A stretch of 64,000 nucleotides of DNA, taken from positions 100,225 through 164,224 of the forward strand of contig CAADRB010000047.1 of NCBI GenBank assembly GCA_900708905.1, given 5' to 3'. Positions 13,345 to 26,300 of this stretch are shown here, piece after piece (position 1 is the stretch's first letter; each line of letters begins with the position of its first letter). The notes beneath the pieces are model-generated. The model had not been told where the DNA came from, ran no database searches, and saw only the letters and a list, made by a program, of their open reading frames with translations. A program made the position numbers and the translations under genes. This DNA is from Hymenolepis diminuta (taxonomy: Eukaryota; Platyhelminthes; Cestoda; Cyclophyllidea; Hymenolepididae).

Positions 13345-14635
13345 AAATATTTTAAAAATTTGAAGCAAAAAAACATTAATTTGTTATATCTGGCTTCATA
13401 CAACGACATAAATATTTAAACTTTGTCCTGGAATTTGAATTTGCCTATTTGTACAGTCTTGACCTTCTTATTCACAATCTCACAACCTAACCTTTATCGG
13501 TATTTTTATCTGAGCTTAATCCAATTTTCCAAAAGAAGAGGTAAAAGAATAAGTCATACCCACCTATACAGAGCCCTATTCTTTGAAAAGGAATATTGGC
13601 ATCAGTTCTTCTCTAAGCGTGAAACTGTTCTAGTCATGACCTTTCATTTAGTTGTAAAAGATTTCTCCTTTATGCAAACCATTTAAAACGTAATTTATGT
13701 AATCGGTGCCACCGATCTTCCAATGGTGTTTCTGTACATCGCTTAATCTCAACTCAATCGATTCCTCATCAAGTTTTTATTCACTTAGCTCATTGCTCAT
13801 TTCTTTATGGACATTTTCACGCATACTTCCAAATATTTCCTACTGTGAATCTGACTCGATATTTGGGACTTCTCTGCGTCCCCAATAACTGTCTGATCAA
13901 GCTAACTTGAATTGCACTAATATAAGATACTTGTTGATGTCAATATGCTGAGTTAGGTTGAAGTAACTTCTTGACCAACTGCAATCATTCTGACATAATT
14001 AGATTGTCTTTAATCGACAGCTCTATATAGTCCCTTTAAATGGTCTTGAAGTTAGATTTTATTGCCTGCAATTTCTAGCGCTACCTCAGACACCATTTTT
14101 ACGCCATCTCTTATGGCACTGCACAGCGCCGCTTCGGCTTTGCATTTTACTGACGCACAATTCTTTGGGTCTCTTTCAACCTGTCCGTCTATTGTCTGTC
14201 AGTAAAACTTTTTTCCATTTTCTACACTTCTCAACAATTAATTATTTAAAATTATGGTCAGATAATAAAAATCACACAGGTATTAGTCCTATGAAGTGGC
14301 GACAGCAATTACAATTGTACCTTAATAATAAATCTGCAAATATTCTGTTAAATTATTTATGAGCATTTCTACGGGAAGCTTCAATTTGTAAATCAATTTT
14401 AAATTGTGTTTGAAGCCAGTTAATAGGGCATACATCTTTCACATTATAAACATGCTTTATCTGTCGATATGGAAATGCAGAATCGTTATTTCAAGCAGAA
14501 AACAATTTTATTTTTCATAAAGTGCAGTTGGTGAAAAAGCAATATTTTGTATAAATGGCAAGGGCATAGGCTCCCGCTGTAAAATACTGCAGTTGCAGTA
14601 AAAGTAGATTTTGTAAATAGTCACCATGGCAGTGA
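13345..14635. other. Non-coding stretch
   Basis: AT-rich; frames at 13423-13888 lack any splice or domain support. Confidence 0.4.
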
Positions 14636-14639
14636 TTTA

Positions 14640-14800
14640 AAGTTAGGGTTGGGGTTATTTCATCCCTCCATCCCACCCCTCCTCTCGTTGCTTCTTCTCC
14701 CGCCCCCGTAGGAATTTCTGGGAACGTGAATCGTTCGACCTGATCCAGATTACCCACCTCCGAGAAGCGTGTGAGGTCAAGACATTCAGGAAGAAATTTT
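14640..14800 (-). repeat. SINE-like repeat copy (3' part)
   Basis: On the minus strand it shares GGATCAGG..GATTCACGTTCCCAGAAATTCCTACGGGGG-type wording with 16140-16300, and more distantly with 44393-44425. It lacks a clear Pol III box, so it looks 5'-truncated or diverged. Confidence 0.45.
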
Positions 14801-16139
14801 AAAAGTCATCGGCAAAAGCAATTGAAGAAATGAAATTTTAAAGGAATTGTAAAATTTTCGTAATCTTTATCTAATTTTAAAATGCAAATTAATCTTCATG
14901 CTCATCATACTTAATTCACTCATTTAACAGCCTTTGAGAAAGTAAAACACCCTGATATTGATATTATTATTACTGTCTATAGGATGGCAAAATGTTTCCA
15001 AGCTTGAATTACGTGACAGCATCCGAATAAGGGGCATCAAAACAAGCTACGTGGGTTTGAGTCGAGGAAAGAGTAGGCATCAGAGTCATACTTTACTTGC
15101 ATTCTCGGGACCTTGAGTTCTTAGCTTTCTCAAAGGGAATTTAGCTTGCTTAGAAAACGCATAGTTTTCTCATTAATCTGTGGATAAGATTTTTCCACAA
15201 TGATCAAAACTAACTGACCAGGTGGTCATATTACCTGACTTATCTGTACCTTCTAGTAGCAGTGAACAAGTAATCAAGAATAGCAGAATACTTTTAATAT
15301 ATTAGAGGTCTCTAGATTTCCTAGAGTCCTTAGTATTGAATTCACTTGGTCAAAATGATCCGTCCATAATGGCACCAATTTTATGATTTTGTGAGATATC
15401 TATAATTTTTAAATTGTGCTTCCTAGAGGGGAAGAGATTGGAAATTGGGAATTTGCGTTTAAAATAAGTAAAATTTTCTCTTGAGTTCAGCCGAAATTGG
15501 AGCCACTATGTTAAAACTTTGATTCTTTGAAATATTTTGGAGCATTGAGTTCAAACAACAATAGACGTTAGTATTTTATGAAGGGTTATGTAGGGTTGTG
15601 TCTTGTCAGTTAGATTAATCAGCTTAATGAATATTAAATTTTCGCTTTCCTTCTTAGTGGGGAAATTGGAAGACATATTACTTTAACACGTGATGCCATC
15701 AAACACAACATTCATCCTTTTGATAACCGCTATTTTAGAAGGTCAAAACACTTTATTAGATGGTCAACAACCGAAGTTCACTTTATTTATTGCAAAATAT
15801 TGATTCTAAAAGTGCTTGTGCGGAAGCCTTCCGATCCAGACTTTCCATGGTTTTAATACCTTTGTGGAAATATATTTTCCACTGATTTCGCGGTATTTTT
15901 AATTTATAAATGATGAAAATGAATAAACTGATTAAACTATTGCAGATTTCCCAATCTTACCGGAATTAATACTCAGCAGAGTTTCTTTTATTCACGTCAA
16001 ACTTTAAATAGAAGAAAATAGATCAGAACATAGTGTGTCAGCTTTACTGAAAGAAATGGGCTAATATTAACTTTTTATGAATAATTTAAAAATAAGGTAA
16101 TAAATGCTTCTTACTTGAAAAAAAAGCGTTTTTATGCAA
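14801..16139. other. Non-coding stretch
   Basis: No exon, RNA gene or mobile element recognised. Confidence 0.4.
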
Positions 16140-16300
16140 AGGCATTGATTTCTTTGCAGTGAATCACGGTTTCAAACCTGATCATCATGTTGCTAACCCC
16201 GTAGGAATTTCCGGAGATGTGATTCATCCAAAGTAATTGAATTTGCCTGGCAGATGAACTGGGATCAAAACACGCACACGCTCTGGATGAATTAGATTGT
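16140..16300 (-). repeat. SINE-like repeat copy (3' part)
   Basis: Minus-strand copy sharing the CCGGAAATTCCTACGGGG end with 14640-14800 and a GGATGAATC..CCGGAAA block with the copy at 44310-44425. Confidence 0.45.
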
Positions 16301-17401
16301 TCGCTATTATCGTCATTCTTGCAGGGTAAACTGATAACTCCAATGAACCCAAATGCCTCATTGTCTTATTCTCTAAGAGCTTCAATCATTACGGTCCGAT
16401 TTCATTTTGGCCGCATAATTTAGCACATACGGTCAATCGCAAGGGAAATATCTGATAAACTATCCAACCAAAACTTGAGCATGAGTGCTTGCTGTAATTG
16501 TCACACAATTACCAATGCGGTTGAGTTAGCTACAGATAGGGAAAACAACTTATCACTTTCTTGTCTCAGATAAGTATCAAAATAGCAAATGAAATGGGAA
16601 TATTTGTGAGTGGAGAAGAGTTAACATATTATGCTTCCGAACTCGTAAATAGACTGCACGTGATTCCCTTCTTATTACGATCAAGTTCAGATGAAAATTA
16701 TCAGAAAACAGGAGAGGGGAAGGGGGCGCGATTAACGAAGTGCGTATTTACAAAGGAGGACATATGTATGGTTCACTTAGACAGAGCGTGATCAGGATGT
16801 ATCACAAGCCATGTGGATTCTCTAGAGCTGCTCAATACAACCTTTTTACAATTTCTAGACAATTAATGGGTTGCAAATCAACTGAATATTAAACATTGGG
16901 ATAATAATTAATGCTCAACATCTATTAAATGAATCATAAATCTAAAAACGTAACCGTATTTATCATACTTTAGAATTATTTTTGTCCCTCATCAGAAAAT
17001 TATGTAAAATCATTAAAGAAAATTAAGATGTCTATTTTTAGCAACAGTTGTACTTTCAAGAATAGTGCAGATCATGCTGTCATTAAGATCATGACATCAA
17101 ATCTCACAATAGTAATTAGCTACTGCCAATTATAATGAACTCAGTTTGCATCAAAATAATCCAATCAAATGCCATTCAGGCAGGAGAAGGTAATTCGAAT
17201 GTAGCACACTACAATCTCAAATAAATCAGCTTAAGCAAATGATTCGCGTAGAACAATTAAAAATATTATTATTTAAGGAGAATAATGTAAGGAACATATT
17301 CAAATTTTACAGATACTAACCTATTTATTGTCTAATTTATCAGTACACTCGTTCTAAGCTGGCTGAAAATTACAACATATTGGCAATCATTGGTTTAAAT
17401 T

Positions 17402-18013
17402 TGATTTAATTTAAACGAATTACCGAATAAGGATACTGAGGGACCTCAGCCGCAGGAGAGCGATAATACAGGGCCGAAACCTACTGAAACGAACAGCGAT
17501 GATTCATCCTCCACAACAATCACCTCAGAAACGGAATTTGATGCAGAGTAATTCCGACCAGCTGAGCCAGAACTCTCCAAAGAACTTCCCTTCATCGTTG
17601 GTGATTCCAACTTTGAACAAGGGAAGAAGCAGGACTGGTCACATATGCAAGCATCTGTCATGCATGAGAGACGGGCCAGGCGAAAGAGAATTAGGCAGAA
17701 ACCTGAAGTGGCTAGTGCTTCGACCGGAAACACAATATCATAATCAATAATAACAACGACAAAATCTATCAGACAACTTCAAAACCATGCCATTTCATTG
17801 CACTTGGCCGACAAACCAATTTTGGGTCTCCACAATCCCAAACTGGCATACACAAAGGGCAGATATCACAATGAAGTCTTCAAAGACGATAAATACAAGC
17901 TATCAGCGTCTCCTAAAACATTGCAGAGAGCTGTTATTCCCCAGATTTCTAGATTGTTTTGCACGAATATCATGTCAAAATGCGGCAAGGAGCAGAAGCA
18001 AAGAGCATCATGA
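17402..18013 (+). pseudogene. Decayed coding remnant of unknown family
   Basis: One plus-strand frame stays protein-like for about 195 codons but contains two internal TAA stops, near 17549 and 17741, and ends in TGA at 18011-18013. It reads an acidic Ser/Thr-rich part (around GPKPTETNSDDSSST), then a basic patch (HERRARRKRIRQKPE), then a mixed part with Tyr/Lys. Base composition is richer in GC than the flanks and pyrimidine-rich UTR-like sequence follows. This fits an old retrocopy or a decayed gene. No family is recognised and no poly(A) tail or target duplication was found. It could also be two separate exon remnants. Confidence 0.35.
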
Positions 18014-18019
18014 AAAATA

Positions 18020-20055
18020 CAGCTATCAACCCGGGCATAAAGCAACTGAACAATTTCCTACTCCTTAAACCCCTGTTTCCCACTTTCTATTAGTTCCTTG
18101 CTCCCCCAAATTAATTACCGCTTTTTAAATTTCTATTTTCCTTCCGTTTTGTGTTTTGCTATTTTTCCATTCATTTTTCAACCTTCACATGCAAGATTTT
18201 CTCCTCCACCTAATTCCTGCAACATTCCAAAGTGTGGCACATTGGGTTTTAACCGGAGAAACCGGTTTTGGTCAATTCACAGCTGGATATCATTGTCGCC
18301 TTTATTTATCTAAAGACTAGGAGGAGATTGAAGAATTGCTTCTAAATGTTTTCCTGACATTTTTTGAGAGGCATTAATCTGGATTGCTTTGACGAAAAAT
18401 TATGTTTACGGTTTTGCTGTTGCTTGAACCGTTTTCATTCGTCTTAGATGAAGAATATTGATTATTAATTAATACTCACCTTTCTCGCCGTAACTCAATT
18501 TTACCTGTAAAATCCAGCTCATGTCAGTTAAAGGACTTGTGATCCAGACGCTCGATTCTCGCACTCTCCATATTTATTTACCTGTGTTCGTCCCGTTTTC
18601 GTTACTGTTCACCCGCTCTCCAAATTTCCTTAACTAACTTGATTCTTAATTGTTGCAGTTCAGTAAATTCTGGTTTGTCCTCAACCTTAACCTCTGGATC
18701 TCTGAAAATTGCGTCTGCTCACTACCTTTATCACGTTTAAACGAATGTTCACTCACATTCCTCTCCCTCTGTGCTTTTTTTTCTGCTCCTAGGTTTGTAG
18801 GAGTCTTCAGAATAGCCACTAGCCTTTTTCCTTAGCTCGTTTGCGTTTTTCCGGTGGACTAATGGCAGCTGACACCTGATCTAGGGTCTTGAACCTAAAC
18901 TGGGATTCTAAATAGGAACTCCGATAACTGGGCACATTGAAATTTACATGTTCCTGGTTTTATTAAAAAATAACGAGCTACTGATTGGTGTAGACCAATA
19001 AAGATAAATACAAGTGAAACTTTGAACAGCCAATGTGTTGCTAAGATAGACCTCCTTAAAGTGTTTGGTGTTTGAGATTCCATTTTAATGAATTAGATAT
19101 TCATATGAAAGGTTGCTATTGGAGCTATTACTGCTTAGCTTTAATGTGAAATTATTTCTATTTGTACGTGACTTGTTGAACTCTCGAGCCTCATCATTAG
19201 GTGAATATAATCAGACGCTAATTGCTCTTAATAGTTCTCAGCCAGGCTGAAACTCATAAGAGAGATTGCGGTAGTCATATGGGTCTTAATCAAGCATTGT
19301 CTATTTAGTCAATCGCTCATGTCTTCACCGAGCACGCTTCAAACTCAGAAGTACATAGAGAAGTGTCAGCCTAAATAATTACATCAATAAGTCATCCGTC
19401 GCATTTCGCTACTCAATCACAATTCCTGTTGAAACCTGTTTGGAAACTCCAACTCTGTTGGCACTTCTTTGAAGAAGACAAAATTGCAGTAGCTATGCTC
19501 ATTAGTCATCACCAGTGTCTGCAAGTCAGTTATTCGTCGGCTGATTGACAAGAGGAATTGTAACAGAATGACTCTCTCTCTCTCTCCCTCTCTGTTTGGA
19601 CATTGAGTCATGCTTTAATTGTTGACTTTTTACCCGCTGAATGTTCAGCGTTTCCTGAGTTCCTCTCAATTTATGAAGCTTATTGATACGTACAAATTGT
19701 TCACCTGCCATTATATTTCAGTGCAGAAATCGCATAAATGCCCCTCGATTAAAACTCGGAGTAATCATCAGTATGTCGTACCAGCCCCACATGCTGGAAC
19801 ATGTCAGTCCATTTATTCCTGAAAAATTTTGAAAATTATGAAAATTTACCTCCGTTTCATCATTTATCCGACTTTATAAACTTACAATAATTTTGATTTA
19901 TAATATATGCTTTCTTTAATAAGATCAACGAAATATTTAAGAAACGTGTGACGATGTAAATTTATTTATTATTTAGTCCAAGAAACTTTTGATTATTGAA
20001 AATTAAGTAAAATTATTTTGCTTTCTGAGCCATTGGAGGAAAAAATGTTTCAAAT
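18020..20055. other. Non-coding stretch with CT microsatellite
   Basis: Starts pyrimidine-rich (possible UTR of the remnant at 17.4-18.0 kb). Holds a CT microsatellite at 19571-19594 and a short AACCGG..AACCGG repeat near 18250. Nothing else recognised. Confidence 0.4.
19571..19594. repeat. CT microsatellite
   Basis: Near-perfect CT dinucleotide run with one CCC interruption. Confidence 0.85.
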
Positions 20056-20059
20056 CGGC

Positions 20060-20355
20060 AAGATCGATTAAAAACGGCCAATGAGCACTGAACATCGTAG
20101 ACAAGTTTTTGTTGCAGTTCAGGAGACAAATCATGAACTTCGAATTTTTGGAACCTAAACACTTAATTGAATTACGACTCTTGAGGTTGCCCTGAGTACC
20201 TTTTAATCCCTCCTCCTCTTTTAATCGATTTCAGTTAAAGGTTGAGAAATATTTTGTATTACTATAAGTAATATTTATAATTATTATTCGATCTATTTGG
20301 CCTAAAGATGGTATTAGGATTTAGTCTGAGTAAATTCTAGTGAGCTCTGTGATGT
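20060..20355. repeat. Interspersed repeat, copy 2
   Basis: Diverged copy of 4755-5120 in the same orientation, collinear over about 300 bp. A shorter, weaker match to the head of the repeat (CCAATAAGC ... CAGAACATCGT) follows at about 20430-20500 and may be a third fragment. Confidence 0.6.
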
Positions 20356-20499
20356 AAAGATACCTTTGCTAATCTCCAGAAGATGTTAAATGAATCAAAG
20401 TGACATGATATTCAATTAAAATAGACAGCCAATAAGCTCAGAACATCGTTGGCATAATTCCACACAGAAATCTAGAGACCTGTTCACGAAATTGTGCCT

Positions 20500-21690
20500 T
20501 AAAAACTTTGCATATTATAAGATGATTCGTATCTTTTTGGAGAAAATGGATAAATCTATGCTATTTATCTTCGATTATCTTGCTGTTTCGTGTGTTCTGA
20601 TGTTATCTTGTAATAAAACCTGTAAAAGATTTCATATTGAGATAATTAATAATAAATGATAAGCAAGATACGAGAAATATATGACCTTCTGTGTGACAAA
20701 TATTGAGGTGAAGGATAATTAAAATTTGTAGATTTTGATTTCCATAAAATTCGAGTTTTGAGTGGTGCCTCCGCGCCTTAAAGAGCTTTATGGCCTGAGG
20801 TACTTGAGAACGTATCGTTCGTTTGAAGGTGATTAAGAGCATTTTCCATTTGACACCGATTTTCAAGAACGAAGATCTGAGTTTGTTTGCATTTTCTTAA
20901 GCCTGCACTTCAAATTCCAGCTCAACTGTATGTTATTAGGGAAAGCTCGGCATTGAATTGATGAATTTAAAGTGCTGGATGATGTTACCACTCTCAGCTT
21001 TAAAGAAATAGAGCTGACAATCACTAATAAGGTAAATCAGCGTTCCAACAATTTAGATAAGATTTCAACCAAAACAATTACCTCAAGAAAAGCTCTAAAA
21101 ACAAAGGTGATGGAAATGGCCTTAGCTCAAGCGAACTCTTTACTTTCCAGAATTGAAACGCAAAAATTTAACTCTTCTATCTTTTAAATAAATGTAGTGA
21201 AAAAAGCAACTCGAGAGAATTCGATTAAAGATAATGACATGCATGTCCTTTGGCACTGTGAACGGGATCAACGGGTGTACTCTTCAACAAGGATTTCAAG
21301 TGCCTCATTCTCCTATGCGTAATAAAGGCATGAATTATTAAAACGTCATTCGTCGTAATTTCATCACAGTGGTGTCATTAAATTCAATACGTTCCTCTTT
21401 AAAGAACCTCTAGAGAAAGCGCTTACAAAATAAGTAATGAAGTAACGGTCGAATCCATTAAGCTTTTCCCCACAAAATAACCATATAGATCTGTATCCGT
21501 TTGTCCAAATAGTGTAATTTATACTTTCGTTATAATGAATACCTACAGTAGTGAAGAGATCAAAATTTCACTTGCGTGAGGCAACTGAAATTGGTTAACA
21601 GAAAGCCCTGGGAGCAAAGAGTTTAGGATTCGGGTTTTCGACATTCACTAAATTGGCAGTTCACTTTCCAGAATCCAAATTTATGTAACA
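20500..21690. other. Non-coding stretch
   Basis: No supported feature. A 71-codon frame at 20972-21187 lacks splice or domain support. Confidence 0.35.
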
Positions 21691-22060
21691 AAATAGATAA
21701 ACATAATGCCTATTAAATTAGGTTTTATTCTAAATATCCTCCTTCTGCCTCGATTTGAGCTTTCATCAGGGGTTTTTATTCAAGTCCACCATTGCTCTGG
21801 TTATTGCTTTTATCAGAGAGGATTTGGTGTTTTGGGGATGCTTATTAACTTCTTTTCCAACTACGCCCCTCCTCGCACCGTCACACACGTAATAATCGAA
21901 AGGATTAAGGTCTGGTGAGTTAGAAGAGGGCAAAAGTTTGGTGTGACAGGATGGCAAAATTTCCCGACCATCCATCCAATCGTGGGTTTTATAGACGCTA
22001 CAACAACGTATCTTTTCATTTCATTAGTTATAGTAGTATCTCCCATGAGATCTTCTGATA
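21690..22060 (-). pseudogene. Mariner-family transposase relic (C-terminal part)
   Basis: On the minus strand, two overlapping frames together resemble the C-terminal third of a mariner transposase. The signature SPDLNPFDYYV includes the third catalytic Asp of the DD34D triad (family knowledge). It is followed by a stretch reading EVNKHPQNTKSSLIKAI and then, after another frame change, a short acidic tail. Upstream, an in-part matching GWMVGKF..VTPNF segment lies in a different frame. At least two frameshifts make it non-functional. The N-terminal HTH part and terminal inverted repeats were not found. No intact copy is present in the window. Confidence 0.8.
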
Positions 22061-23080
22061 AAAAAATATTAATTATTATCGGATTAGTTTAAGTTACAAA
22101 AATGTACGTGTCCTCAGATACCTTACCAAAACAAAATACTGCTTCCATCTGGAAATGAACACAATTAAACTGAACACAAAAACTCCGTTGTTGAGGATGA
22201 CTTCTTTATAACCGGAACAGAGGTAATCTAGTTAATGGAACCCGAAGTGTGAATACTAAATATCACATGGTTTGCTGTTTGAATGGCAATAACATCAAAT
22301 ACATTCAATCATTGTGATGCTAAAAGTCATGTTCTGTCAGGTTTTATGTCCTTCAGAACGACTTGTTCTACTCCACCTCACTGAAGAGAATAGAATTCCA
22401 TTTCCAACAACTAATTCGTGAAATGAATGTATTTAAATATTCCATTTAAAGCTGAGCACATTACAGTCACTGAAATTTGAAAATTTGTACATTTACGTTC
22501 AAGTTATCAATCGGTAGATGCACAATCTTTTGAAGTGGAAATTCAAGTTCCTGATACGTGTTCTTCGCTCTAGCTTTCGATTTCTTATAACTTGTATTGT
22601 TTTGATTTAAGATTAAAAAATGTCATACAAGTTCCACCTTGAAAAATCAGGGATAGTGGACCAGAATGAAATTCGTCGTAATATAACTTTCAAATTTTCA
22701 TATAGACAAAATTTGTTGAAATATTATATTCTCGATATTGGATTTATTTAACAAACCGAGGAGACTGAAGTTTAAGAATGTCTTTATCCCTTCTTGAGTG
22801 AGCATTCACCCTAGGCGTCTATCGAAAAATGCCGCAGATATGTGGCGGTAGACGTTTTGATTACCCAAATAGGACTCAGTGTATCATTGAATGTACTGCC
22901 TTATCCTTGTCCCTCCGTGTTTGGCCACATGATAAATGCCGTTTTGAGGCACGACTAGTTGATCTCGCTTGCCTAAACAATTGTTATAATTTACACAATA
23001 CAGCCTGATGTGATTTGGTATTAACGTATTTTCCCCAGGCCTACCTGGATCTTTGTGCATATTTTCCAGTAAGTTGCACG
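22061..23080. other. Non-coding stretch with a hairpin
   Basis: Contains an inverted repeat at 22816-22854 (arms CGTCTATCG / CGGTAGACG). The N-terminal part of the mariner element would be expected here but was not recognised. Confidence 0.4.
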
Positions 23081-23093
23081 TGCCAATCCCTAG

Positions 23094-23327
23094 TTGGAAA
23101 CAATCGAAGAAGTCAAAGATTCATTCACCATAACTGGACAGTCAAAATTTTTCCAAGTAGTAAACCCAACGAGACATCAAATCATATCTCGGAAAATGTA
23201 TGCAAGAAGGACAAAATTTAAAGGCTTGGATATAAACATTGCAAAATTATGGCAAGATAACGGCAGTATAAATCCAATTTACAAGGACAACAGTGCGAGT
23301 CCTATCCTCAAAAATATAGAAAGATGA
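23094..23327 (+). CDS. Candidate terminal exon, unknown protein
   Basis: The frame opens directly after CCAATCCCTAG, a plausible acceptor whose TAG is also the stop just upstream, and runs 77 codons to TGA. It starts LETIEEVKDSFTITGQSKFF and continues as a mixed, charged sequence. No upstream partner exon and no family are recognised. An AT-rich shadow frame is the alternative. Confidence 0.22.
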   Translation: METIEEVKDSFTITGQSKFFQVVNPTRHQIISRKMYARRTKFKGLDINIAKLWQDNGSINPIYKDNSASPILKNIER

Positions 23328-23329
23328 AA

Positions 23330-26300
23330 ATATCTCCCCCTCTCTTAATGTCTTCACAATCTTCTTAAACGTTACTTAGTGAGTTTTCAGCTAGTGGGGT
23401 AAAATATGATAAGAACAAAACCTTATCAAACATTTTTAAATTAATTATGGAGATATTTTTCGTACCCTAGTGAATAATGGACCCTGATAACTTGTCATGG
23501 ATGCAGTATCCCTTTAAGATCCGAGGAAGGCAGATTATTGTGATTCGGCTGTCTCTTCTTGACCTTTTTAAAAAGTACTATTTATTTTCAAATTGGGTTA
23601 TAGGACCAATTGGCCACTCGGTTAGCCAGAAACAAAGCCTTTAAATGATTTCATAATCTGGTAAGAGCCTGGAAAAGCTGAACTCGAAAGGGACGTCTTT
23701 CTCGGAATTTGCGATCTCTTAGAATTGAAAACTATGTGTGATTTCAAATTCTTCGCTCATTTACACTTAGTCACTTCTCTAACATTTCCTCCAAAATATC
23801 TATGAGTTGGTCTCAGCATCATAATCGTGGGATCCGTCTGTTTATTAAATCTGATGAGTCAGTACATCTGATGCCGGGGGGTGGTAATATCAAGAGGAGG
23901 AGGCATTTTTAAATGGTTGGGAATACCGCACTACCCTCCCAAATGCAGATGATTCATAACACACACATGCGCAGTCGCAGGTATTCAATTCAGTTAAACC
24001 GCAGAGAGATTATCTAAGGCCCTCACTGACTCATACCGTTCCCTGCGCATTCTACTGAGGTGATTTTAAGGTCAGAACTGTGAGGAATAACGGGGGTGAC
24101 AGTTGTAAACACAGCCTGTTTGGGTCAAGTGGGCGGCCCAAAGAGGTCGTATTTGACAGGTTTAGTGACCTGAATTAGTTTTTTTAAATAAGTAAATCAA
24201 ATGGCGCTTTTGTAGAAAAAATTTTTTGATTAATTTATCTGACCAATGAACGTCAATACCAACTTAACTGACTGTAATTGACATTTGCATTCTATCATTC
24301 AATCCTAATCAAAAGGACGCGTTTAATATCGGTTATTATGATATAAAGGAAGATACTTTTCCTTATTTACAGTAAACACAGTCTAGTGAATGTATGGTAG
24401 AAGGAACCATCTGAATACCTTTCAGTGAGATAACCACTTATGGGATCTCTGCATATTTCATTAAATAAAAGTTCTCTCTAATAATGAATACCGTTCTCCT
24501 AATGGCCTTGAACATTTCTTTCACGTTAGTATTAGACATTATTTCACACTCACCTATTCCTGCTTGACCCCATATCGTCCTTTATAAATATTACTACCCT
24601 ACATCCCTAGTCCAGGACGGTTCTCTGAAAGATGGCTATGCGAATAAAGAGGTGTCTTCAGTGTAATGAGGATTGTAATAAATGGAAGATTTAACCAACC
24701 TTCTCACTCTGTTATTCAGAGGCTTTCTAATGACTGAAATCACAAATTCAGTAAATATTTACATCTTATTAATACACAACCTAATCAATCTGCTATTGAT
24801 AACCTACCAACTGTATTAGATAAATTTTCGCGAGTTTTTATTATGCACACGTAATTCCCCCTAATATTATGACCACTCACAGGGGGAAGTTAGAGAAGGG
24901 AGAGGGAGTGGATTTTGGTACAAATTACCTTGACCCAAATATCTCCCAAACCAGCCTAATTAACGTTGCAACTACGACTACGATACAATAAACAACAAAA
25001 CACATCTGGATTGATGCGATATGCTGCTGCATTCAAAATAATTTCCACGTCATCCGCAAATACAAAACTTCTATGTTCAACTGCCATCTTAATTCGCTTA
25101 TCAATTTTATACAGTACTCTGTCCTATCACCTCATTTGACCTGTGATAAATCCTTTGGCCATCAAGCAGTTTGTCGATTTTCCGCCTTTTCTAACACCGG
25201 CGTTTCAATCTTACTCCACCACTTGGCCACATTATTGGCCTATTATTTACAGAGCTGCTGCCTTCTTCGTCCTCCCCCTGAGTACGGTAGATCAGTCCTT
25301 TTTGAAGTTGCTGTAAAAGTGATAAATTAAAAATAAATAATCGAAGAAATTAATATTTTTATGATACTTAATGATAGGTTTTATCCCCTTTGAAATAATT
25401 TCTCTTTTGAAGTTGTGGACTTTATTTATAATAGTTAGTTAAGTGAACTTGAGGTTATTTTTACTGAAATCAGTTGGACCAGTTCATAGTTCCATAACTA
25501 TTAAGACATAATGAAATTTGTCACTCAGTCATTCGAATTCGAAGGGGATTTATGAATAGGGCAAGAACAAACATTCGTTCCTAGAGAATTGTTACTCAGA
25601 TGAATTTGCTTTTCAATCATTTTAAAAACTGAAAAATGTAGGATAGGGTATGTTTGTTGCTCTAAGTAGAACTCGTAATACTTTGTGAACGAAATTCGTA
25701 CTCCAAGAACTAGATTTTTTCATTACTGTTCCCACTGCTCTTGAAAGTGTAGATTTCGTTGAGATGCAAGTAATTTTTCCTCTACGGGCTTTGCACCTGT
25801 TCCCGGAAGTAGAACGGTCACAAGGAATAATGACAACCGAAATTAATACCTTCAACTACCTAAAAAGGTCTCAAAGTCGAAACCTCCGAAAGTCAATATA
25901 TCAATAAAAGTATTAACAACTAAATATCCCTTTGTTAAACTGGTATCTTAGATTCAAACGTATACTAATAATTATGGTCAAGTTAAAATTATATAATTTA
26001 TTAAAAAGTTGAATTTTTAATTTTAAAGTTGCTATAAATAAAGACGGCTTTAAACCTTTGAAATGTGGAACCTGAGCTTGAAGAATTAATCATATGTCTA
26101 TTTGAATGTCCTGTTAGTTAAGATAAATATTCTTGAACCTTGACTAAGGCAACACAAATGCTACGAGTTTCTGTTCCCAGATTAACTGGGTAGTGGAAAT
26201 TAGCTACAAGTGACTACATTTGACCTTGAGTAAAAAATCGCAATCTGATTTGCTGGATTAAACACATTCATAAATCAAGAGCTCTGACATAAATTATTGC

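Noticed and set aside
16561..16791. 76-codon frame after TTTCTTGTCTCAG
   Set aside because: The acceptor is good, but the protein shows no family, no partner exon and no convincing coding character.
23852..23880. CTGATGAG, hammerhead-ribozyme-like core
   Set aside because: No matching GAAA core or stems at the right distance.
25040..25090. Minus-strand FADDVE resembling a reverse transcriptase active site
   Set aside because: Four to six matching residues are expected by chance in six frames of 64 kb, and no flanking RT motifs were found.
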